A stretch of DNA of 64,000 nt, from positions 614,294 through 678,293 of the forward strand of contig ML976689.1 in the NCBI GenBank assembly GCA_010015655.1. Reading direction: 5' to 3'. Origin of the DNA: Bimuria novae-zelandiae CBS 107.79 (Eukaryota; Ascomycota; Dothideomycetes; Pleosporales; Didymosphaeriaceae). How positions within the stretch are numbered: the first letter of the stretch is position 1; each line of letters begins with the position of its first letter. Below the pieces are notes generated by a model, which saw only the letters and a list, made by a program, of their open reading frames with translations, had not been told where the DNA came from and did not search any database. The translations under genes and the position numbers were made by a program. Of this stretch, positions 56,701 to 64,000 are shown one piece after another.

Positions 56701-59431
56701 GCGAGCATACCGATCAAGTAACACGTCAACTTACTATTCCCGACAAGCCCACTTAGGTTCAAGGGCCATCGAACGTACTTCACGTCGAAGTTCAGCAATG
56801 ACTCGATCATTGCTCACGTCATTGTCATCGTCATCGTCCTTGATCTCCATGGCTTGCGTTATCGAGTCCAACCAACATGAGATATTGCATCCACGCACTG
56901 ACAAAAGGCGCAAATCCTCGGTATCATCGTTGACTCCTAGGTAATCAGGAAGAGATTTGATTACCACCCTGTTGGGATCGCGGAGGGCGAGGAGGTCATT
57001 TTTCCTGAGACGAACGTCGTACCCTTCCAACATGTCCTCTGTCAGTTGTTGTAACTTGCTAGAGAGCTCAGACTGAGAAATATCAAGATCTCTTTTCAGT
57101 AGTCGAATGCGCTTCTTAAAGTCGATGATGCCACTGCCCATCGTACCCAGAATTGAGAGAGCCATGTTGCGATTGCTAGTGTCTGCCAAATATTTGGTCA
57201 TTTGGGTGAAAAGCGGAAAGAGAAGCAAGTTGGCTGCAGGCCATTCAGGCGAGCCAAGTACTTTGCAAAAATCATCGACGAACATGTCGAGAAGATTACG
57301 GTATGGCTTGTCACCAGATTTGGTGACATTGAGTGCCCGTTCCGTTAGCGTGTTCGCGATGCGCTGAGCAATCTGTCGAGCATTGTCCATCAACCGACGA
57401 GTAGCTTCTTCTTCTGATGCAGTGTTCTTGGGAACCTTCGCTTTGCGTGCGGGCTTACGATCCGAATCATACTCGCTCTCGCTCTTGTCCTCGTCTTCGG
57501 AATCTTCTTCTTTAGGAGCCGAAGTCGACTTGCTGTTGTGATTGCTGGTGTTTGTTGCCGCGACTTGCACAAACTGCATGAAGATTGCTGACACTGTCAT
57601 AATCGGCTCCTCTCGCACGGACTTAAACAGTCTGGTGTTCGGTCCTTTGTCAGGGAGCTTGTCCAGATTTCTGAGGATCTCGTTGACGATATAAGTTTGG
57701 TGATCAGGGCGGGAGCCGAAGATATTTGTGAGAACACGCATCGACGCAAGACGCAGTGCCTCAAACTTCTGTATCCCTAATATAGACTCCTTCTCGGATG
57801 GACTGTTTGGATGTACAAACAAGGAGAGCGCAAGGAACTCCACTGCATTCAGAGCACTGTCAGGCAAGGTGATCTTGCGCACTGTCTTAGCCAGAAGATC
57901 CTGAACGCTGCTGCAGAGTCGAAGAATGGCCGTTATCTCATCCCTGTGATTTGACGCATAGGCGAATAAATCAGAGTCCGCGGCGCCACGTGATGCTTCC
58001 AGCACAGGAAAAATGCACGAGTCTAGCACACGCTTGACCACTTGGACGATCGTTGTCAAGAGATCTTCGGAGCTTGTTCGCCGATCTGATGGCCCTTCGA
58101 GCATGGTTGTCAAAGCGAGCCTGGCACTCTTGAGACCGGAGTCCACAGTCCTGATATCGCTATCCCACGAGCTGAATTCTCCGTCACTGAACAATGAAGA
58201 CTGATCGGACGCGGTGATTAATGGATCGCAAAGTGCATGGATCTGGATGATGGTTTCCACAGGGACGGATGGGAAACACTTTGTAGCGTTCACCGACATG
58301 ACTCTATCATATAGGTGTTTCAAAGCTTCTGCCGTCATCGCTGTGATGTCTGCATCCATGGTCGAAATCTTCTCAAAGTACTCGGACTTCAGCTCTTCCT
58401 TGGCTTCACTATACTTGGCGACAAGCCTTTGCAGCCTGTCAATCTTCTGTTCTGCCAGTACCCGCTCCTCTGGCCGCAGAGCTGCTAAATGGTCGAGAGC
58501 CGGGGGTTGAGCTTCGTCAGGTGACGAGGATACATTGTCAATGAGCCGGAACTCATGCTTCGGCGCACTCGACGGCTTGATAACCACAGCAGGACCCGAC
58601 CGAGGTTGGGAGCCTTGGCTTGAATGAACGGGTGTACTAAAAGAATATGCCATGGACTGATTCTGTGCGTAGGCGTTCGCGTTTAGCTGTGAAGGGGTCG
58701 TCTGCTGCGACGGACGACGAGTCACAACAGAGACCTGTGGGCGCGGCGCCTCTGGTTTGGGCTTGGATCGTTGGGGTACCGGGCTTCCTACCGCTGTGTT
58801 TGTCAGTGGGGTGTATGTTCGCAGTGCCAACGTACTCACGCTGATAGTGCACTTCTGTCTGTTTCAACAGCATGCTCGCGAACGGACTAAGCTTGGGACG
58901 GTTGGTAGGAGAACTCTCATCACCTGATTTCGAGGGACTATCAGGTGGAGGGGTGGCCAGCTGGGCCGTGGGCTTGAAGTGACTGACCCGGTCAGTAATG
59001 GAGGGTACGGCTGGCTGCATGTGTCTTACAATTCAGTCATCTCGCGAGGATCTCCCAGCAGATTGCGCAACTCGCGCAAAGTGTGTTCCAGATGATGTGC
59101 GGTGGACGCTGGGCCTCTGGTCTCCTCATTCAATATGCCCACTGCCTTTCGCCCAGCTGCTTGTTGCTCGGGGGTCAGAGTGGTTGGAGGTGTCGGCGGT
59201 TCGTTTACGGGGAAGGGAATCACGTCTATATATGTCAGCGCAGCGTTCGCCAGTTCGTAAGAGAACAAGACAAAGGACTGAAGAAGTAAAGGCGGGCAAC
59301 CGACCTGGAGAGAAGGGTACAATCGACGTGAAAGGCGAATACGGAAGGGCCTCGTCAACAGTAGGAGGTCTACGAATTGGCAGGCCACCCCCGTTGGCGG
59401 TATGCCAGTTTCCATTGGGGTATCCAGACAT
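53768..59431 (-). CDS. SCC2: Cohesin loader subunit SCC2/Mis4/Nipped-B
   Basis: With Scc4 it loads cohesin onto chromosomes. Exons 59305-59431, 59030-59225, 58840-58982, 56735-58793 and 53768-56687 (introns of 79, 47, 46 and 47 nt) sum to an exact frame of 1814 residues. The N-terminus MSGYPNGNWHTANGGGLPIR leads to RRPPTVDEALPYSPFTSIVP and DVIPFPVNEPPTPPTTLTPE, the short Scc4-binding type region of filamentous fungi. Splice 2 yields MTEFHFKPTAQ. A HEAT-repeat hook follows, with an acidic linker (EEDSEDEDKSESEYDSDR). Splice 4 yields CREYKFQNISPTETRLAA, then the conserved C-terminal HEAT domain with FLGKDPHAV. The tail is basic (RKRKSSATLANTPKKARGRP) and likely contains a nuclear localisation signal. 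Confidence 0.95.
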
Positions 59432-59774
59432 GGCTGCGGGCGGGTGCTTTGTGCAGGTGGGGAAGTTTGTTTAAGGCGGACGCAGGCAGTGAGAAATGAA
59501 CCTCGGGAACGTGCTACGACGGCTCCCACGTCCGCATGTGGCAAGGCGCAGTCACTGCATTCACGCCCGCATATCTCTCTTAGCGCACAGAGACGAGTAG
59601 TCGATGCAGAGTGGGAAGGCGCGTGTTGGATGGTGTCGTGAACGATGCGCGCGAAAGCCCGTGATGCGCGCGCGTTGCTTCGGGCCTAGCGTCATTGGCT
59701 TGCGGAAAGTGCCCGCGACTTTTTTGCACTCCACCGTCGCTTCCCTACTGCAAGCACATACCTACAACGTCGCG
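59432..59774. promoter_or_regulatory. Divergent promoter between SCC2 and RPA12
   Basis: These 343 bp separate two start codons pointing apart, so they must hold both promoters. No TATA box is obvious. GCGCGC-rich runs occur near 59645-59680. Confidence 0.6.
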
Positions 59775-60247
59775 ATGGCTGCTATTGGCTCACTCGTCTT
59801 CTGCACCGATTGCGGAAACCTGCTCGATGGCAGCGCAGGCAAGCAAAATGCCATCCTAACGTGCCAGGTCTGCAGCGCCTCCTGCAAAGGTAATTTACAT
59901 GTGCACGTTTGTTTCACCTAGGGAAACTCATGCGTCTGCAGATACCTCCACCAAAACGGTCGTCACTCGTTCGAAACCAGACGCCTTCCCCTCGGTATTG
60001 CGAGCGAAGCGCTCCGAAGTGCAGACCGTCTCCGACACGGACATGCAGACGCACGCCGTCATCGCCCAAACGTGCGAGAAGTGCGGCCGGGAGGAGGTGC
60101 GCTTCTACACACAGCAACTGCGCAGTGCCGACGAAGGCTCCACCGTCTTCTACGAATGCGAGTGTGGGCACAAGTACGCTCAATCTTGCACGTGTATGCC
60201 ACGACTTGTGCTAACAGATATCCTACAGATGGAACACAAACAACTGA
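59775..60247 (+). CDS. RPA12: RNA polymerase I subunit A12.2
   Basis: Small zinc-ribbon subunit of Pol I needed for RNA cleavage and termination. Exons 59775-59889, 59942-60173 and 60229-60247 (introns of 52 and 55 nt) give 121 residues, the family's usual size. The N-terminal ribbon is FCTDCGNLL with LTCQVC. The C-terminal TFIIS-like ribbon is TCEKCGREEVRFYTQQLRSA, including the catalytic Asp-Glu pair in RSADEGSTVFY, then CECGHK. Exon 3 is only 19 nt and supplies the hallmark end WNTNN. It converges with the next gene, with 75 bp between the stop codons. Confidence 0.97.
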
Positions 60248-60322
60248 GACCCTGCTCGTCTGCTTTTGATCTACCCTCCATATGTGACCTTAACACCCAA
60301 ACCATGCATATTAAAACTCAAA

Positions 60323-61373
60323 TTATGCCGATGTGGCCTGGGTTTCAGGTACGATCGCATATTCGGCTTCCCCGTTCTTCTCGAATTCCGCCATGTCCAG
60401 TGCTACGATCACGCTGTCTCGCACAACTTGCTCTGGATCGTCCAAGAACTTCTTAAGAATGTCTTCCACGCCTTCTTCGTCGCCCAGACTGCCCAAAGCT
60501 TCCGCTGCCTCGTGCCGTACCATACTTTGTTCTTTTTGGTTGCTCAGCGTCTCCACCAAGCTGGGAATGGAGGCGGGATGCGACAGCTGCCCGAACACGA
60601 ATGCGATTTCGTGGCGGAACAGCGCAGATGGGTCTGCAAAACCCCGGGCTAGCGACTGTACAGCGGGAACGGCGGTGGGAAGATCGGGCGGTGACGCGAG
60701 GTTGCGCAGAGCAAACATGGCCCTGTAGCGTTTGAATAGCGGGATCGAAGTGTCGAGGAGGGTCTTTTCGAGCTCGGGAATGGATGGCGCCTTTTGGCCT
60801 TGGGGTAGCGGCGGGGCAGGGTCGATGGACGCGAAGTCGCTGCGTCTTGGTCAGTTGCCTAGATACAATTTTACGCAAATGCTAGCCATACCTCTTTTTC
60901 AACTGCTCGTCCTTGCTCTGAAGCCCATGTTCCCACACTATGCGATCGACCGCAATGTCGCAGGTCTCCCGCACAACGTCCAGCTCTTGCGCATCATCCC
61001 TGAGACCCTTCAGCAACCCCAAGCTGCCCTTATCACCCAGGGCGCCTAGAGCCTCGGCGGCCTCGTGCCTGCACATAGCATCCTCTTCCTTGTCCTGCAA
61101 TACATGGCGCAAGGGGTTTATGGCAGCGTCGTGGCGCGACTGGCCAAGGCAGTATGCCAACTCGTGTTTCAACAGGGCGGATGGCGAGGTAAAAGCAGCT
61201 GCAATAGCTTCTATGGCCGGCACGGTCTGTTCACTGGGCGGCTGGAGGGAGGCAAGGTACTTGAGCGAGAAGAGGGCGCGGAAGCGGCGAGCGAGCGCTT
61301 CTTGCTCAGATGTGAGGATCTTCCGCAGTGCCTGGACTTGCGCATCCTGTGCGGGAGCTTCTGGAGCGGCCAT
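60323..61373 (-). CDS. LIA1: Deoxyhypusine hydroxylase
   Basis: Iron-dependent monooxygenase that completes hypusine formation on eIF5A in the cytosol. Exons 60892-61373 and 60323-60839 (52-nt intron) give 332 residues, normal for the family. It is a symmetric HEAT-repeat dyad. Four His-Glu metal-binding motifs are present: KHELAYCLGQ, RHEAAEALGALG, RHEIAFVFGQ and RHEAAEALGSLG, two per half. The splice joins LKKR to SDFASIDPAPP across the linker between halves. Ends PETQATSA. Confidence 0.96.
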
Positions 61374-61857
61374 TGTAGTATTCAGCGAAGAACGTTATGC
61401 CGATTTACTCTCTGCCCGCTTTGCCCTTTAAATTTTGGTGGGGTACATCGAAAATCTTTGATGATCTGATAAGATTAGCCTGCAGACGCTGGATCCAGCA
61501 GGAGCCCCGCATCGCACGTGCACGCGACGCGCTCCTTAGCGCGCCCAGCCACCCCAATCGCCTTCGGCTTACGACAACAATGGGCGACCGACACCTGGAG
61601 TCTTCATTTTCATCTTCACCTGAGAGATGGGCGCATAACAGCGATTAAACTCTGAATAAGCTGGCTATGCTACGACTAATCTGCCACTCATCCGCCGTGA
61701 CCCTGACTCCTAAGACTGATTTCCCATACCCTCCACCTCTCGTCTACTTCCAAGGTTGACGCCTGCCTTTCTCTTCCGCCCGTATTCCTCTTAACAAAGC
61801 GACACCTTTCGCGACACCACTATTGTTACCTCGTCATCCACTCCCCTCTACGCAACC
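61374..61857. promoter_or_regulatory. Divergent promoter between LIA1 and the next gene
   Basis: These 484 bp lie between two outward-pointing start codons. The last 150 bp before 61858 are pyrimidine-rich (cctttctcttccgcc and similar), as in many fungal leaders. No other signal was identified. Confidence 0.55.
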
Positions 61858-63096
61858 ATGCCGTTCCTGCGCAACATGTCAGATCGCGTCTGGGACTACA
61901 TTAGCCCGCGCAAGACGCAGCAGCGCCGGGAGAAACCGTTCAAGGTCCCCACAAAGCCCGTCAGACCCAGGTCGGCCGAGAGGCCGTCACCAGAGATGAC
62001 TCCCAAGACCAAGATCAATCATTGGGCGCCAAATGCCCCGGCTTCTCACACCTCCAACGAAGACACCCTGTTGCCTCCTTCGCCGCCGATGTCCCTTCAC
62101 CGATACCCACAGGATCTAGACTTTGACGGCGAGACCTTGGTCCATGATTCCGTTGAGGAGCTTTCCAAGGATGTCGGAGTCGACGCATGGGACGCCAACG
62201 ACGCCACCCTAGTGGTCGACGACGGTCAGTACATGGATTTGCACAAGTCCATCAACCGCAACAAGGAGCAACACCGTCAAGAGGCCCAGTGCCGCGAGCT
62301 TCGCCTGGCCGGTTGGTCCGAGGACGCCGTGTTTCTGTTCCAGAAGTTGAATATGCGCGGCTTCGAGCCTATTCTTCCGTACGACTGGAAAGCCGATTTT
62401 CCCACCGTGCCGCTGGACCTCTTCACGAAAAACGAATCCAAGCAGTTCATCAAAGCCAACTGCCAGTCTAGTTTTCGAGGTATGCACCATATTTGCTTTA
62501 CATTACACACAAGCTAAATAGCCGTAGCCAAGTATGCGCTGAGCCAGCTGTTCAACCTGGGAGGTCTGGCTCGTGACGCCATCCTCACCAATGCTCGTAA
62601 GCGCACAGCAGAGCGCCATATCATCCGGGCGGTGAACAAGTACTCCCAGTGGGCCTTGCGGGACGGCGGGCTGCGTCACACCTACAAGAAGCTCCACGTC
62701 TTTGACACGGTATTCTGCGACAAGAGCACTCCGTCCTACGTTGCCGAGCAGAAGATGATCCGCAAGCTCCACAAGCTTCGCGAGCGATGGAATGAGGAGT
62801 TTCTCACCCACGACAAGACAGGCCTTGTCGCTGCTCCGGAGGAGGTCCCAACCCTCTACGGTGTCATCGCGTCGCATACGGTCATGGCGTTCGTCAGCTA
62901 CGTCCTGCCCACGGAGCCGAACCCCAAGGGCTATCTGCGCACCATTGCCATCTTCGACTTTGGCGAGGAGGGCTACGACGTCTGGAACTCGTTCGCCATT
63001 GCAATCTTTGTTATTCACTGCCGCAACAGGATGCAAGAGCTGAACGAGTTCCTGCCAGAGCCGGTGGTGGTCGACCATCACGACCCAGACTTGTGA
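61858..63096 (+). CDS. Conserved-looking fungal protein of unknown function
   Basis: Exon 1 (61858-62479) and exon 2 (62522-63096), with a very short 42-nt intron, give 398 residues. The N-terminus is basic (RVWDYISPRKTQQRREKPFK). A disordered Ser/Pro/acidic stretch follows to about 115. Then a folded region has LRLAGWSEDAVFLFQKLNMR (about 146-165), a domain around ALSQLFNLGGLARDA, and a C-terminal half with YGVIASHTVMAFVSYVLPTE and YLRTIAIFDFGEEGYDVWNS. It resembles uncharacterised proteins found across Pezizomycotina; no enzyme motif or membrane segment is evident. Confidence 0.82.
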
Positions 63097-64000
63097 GGAC
63101 CACGTTGTTTCGCTCACTCGGCAAAATTGGTTGTTCAGCATGCGCGACGCAACGTACAACGATGTCTGCAGAATGAGCTGGTCTTCCACCATACCTCAAT
63201 CTGCTCGTCCTGTGGTTGTGTCATCCGTTGTTGGGTGTCTCACCGCGTCCGGTCGCCATGCACGAGCTGAATGGCAGCTAGGACACACGAAGTTACTGCG
63301 CACTTTCACGACTCACGGTTTTCGGCTCACGGTGTTCTTCTTACTATACCCCTATACCCCTCGATCTATACCCATCTGTTTTCGAATTAGCGGCAGCGCA
63401 ACGCCTAGCAGAGACGCCCTCTGTGTCGTTTCGCTGCGCATGCGCTTATTTGGCGTTGGACGGTACATAATCTGGTTCTGAACAACAGGGCGTCCTTTCG
63501 TGGTTTTGCAAGGAAGCCGAATGCGAGTTTGTAATTCTATCGATACCCCCTTCCCCTATTGTAGTGTAAGAAATCGAGAAAATGGTCGAAACATGCTGTG
63601 TGTGTTATGTATGCGATTTATTGTGCCGTATAGTTAGCTAACCCGCGATGGCGACGTTTATGGGCGCTGGGTTGCTCCTTCGCTTCGGGAACAGGCCAGT
63701 GGCAAGCCGCGCAGCTTCCGCACCCCACTTTGCATGCGCTCTCTGAACGAACGTTCTTTTGCGCGTGTATCGCGTGTGCGACGCGCTGTCACGAGAGTCA
63801 TCGCCAGCCCTGGTGATGTGGGGCCAAGGCTTTTCGCTTTAGGCAAAAAGGCAAAACGGGGCGCAGGATGAGGAGAATGTGGCGTTGAATAGGGCAAGTT
63901 GTAGGGCGTAGCCTTACGGTGAGAACGCTTCGCCCTAGCTGCCTCGTTCAATCGATTTGTTGTTCGACTGCAAAGCGGTGAAGATATAGGTTTAGATTTC
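63097..64000. other. Downstream region at the window end, no gene recognised
   Basis: Short frames only, including 97 Arg/Ser-rich minus-strand codons at 63658-63951 without a domain. A gene beginning beyond 64000 cannot be excluded. Confidence 0.4.

Noticed and set aside
1..64000. tRNA, rRNA or CRISPR features
   Set aside because: No cloverleaf-like pair of A/B boxes, rRNA segment or regularly spaced repeat array was seen on reading. The genome is eukaryotic, so CRISPR arrays are not expected.

Overview
The window is nuclear DNA from a filamentous ascomycete (Pezizomycotina, most likely Dothideomycetes). The genes are compact, with introns of about 42 to 150 nt that follow GT...AG rules and often show a CTAAC-like branch point. 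The proteins are clear fungal orthologues. Two AT-rich blocks (about 9.5-22.7 kb and 47.65-48.8 kb) consist of transposons converted by C-to-T/G-to-A transitions, with TAG/TAA codons where Gln or Trp is expected. That pattern is the mark of repeat-induced point mutation (RIP).

Layout: 1-5458 (-) is IML1/DEPDC5, cut by the window edge. 5.5-9.3 kb is gene-poor, with an 18-bp minisatellite, a broken Pro/Tyr-rich ORF and one possible small gene. 9.5-22.7 kb is a nested transposon stack. The oldest layer is a hAT element; into it went a solo LTR (9783-9984), a chromodomain Ty3/gypsy element (11772-21414) and a second solo LTR (21956-22341). A second hAT element (13943-16759) then landed inside the gypsy element. 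Target-site duplications support every insertion except the outermost one. 22.7-27.3 kb holds gene debris. 27.3-31 kb is an LST4/FNIP-type gene, followed by 3.8 kb with no convincing gene.

From 34.8 kb the window is mostly housekeeping: a GLFG nucleoporin (NUP49 type, -), FIP1 (+), an ECM4-type glutathionyl-hydroquinone reductase (-), mitochondrial RNA polymerase RPO41 (-) and a type II membrane glycosyltransferase-like protein (-). Next come a RIP-damaged Tc1/mariner-like element (47482-48921), a CYP504-type P450 (-) and a small conserved-looking gene (+). The window ends with the cohesin loader SCC2/Mis4 (-), RPA12 (+), deoxyhypusine hydroxylase LIA1 (-) and a conserved-looking unknown (+).

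Functional links: IML1 (SEACIT/GATOR1, GAP side of Gtr1) and LST4 (Lst4-Lst7, GAP side of Gtr2) both feed amino-acid status to TORC1, though they lie 22 kb apart on opposite strands with the transposon stack between them. The remaining genes are unrelated housekeeping functions and there is no sign of a metabolite cluster. The most unusual content is in the transposons: a gypsy element with repeated Cys/His modules in a gag extension and an antisense zinc-finger-like ORF whose stop codon overlaps the pol stop, and a Tc1-like element with perfect TIRs around a RIP-riddled core.
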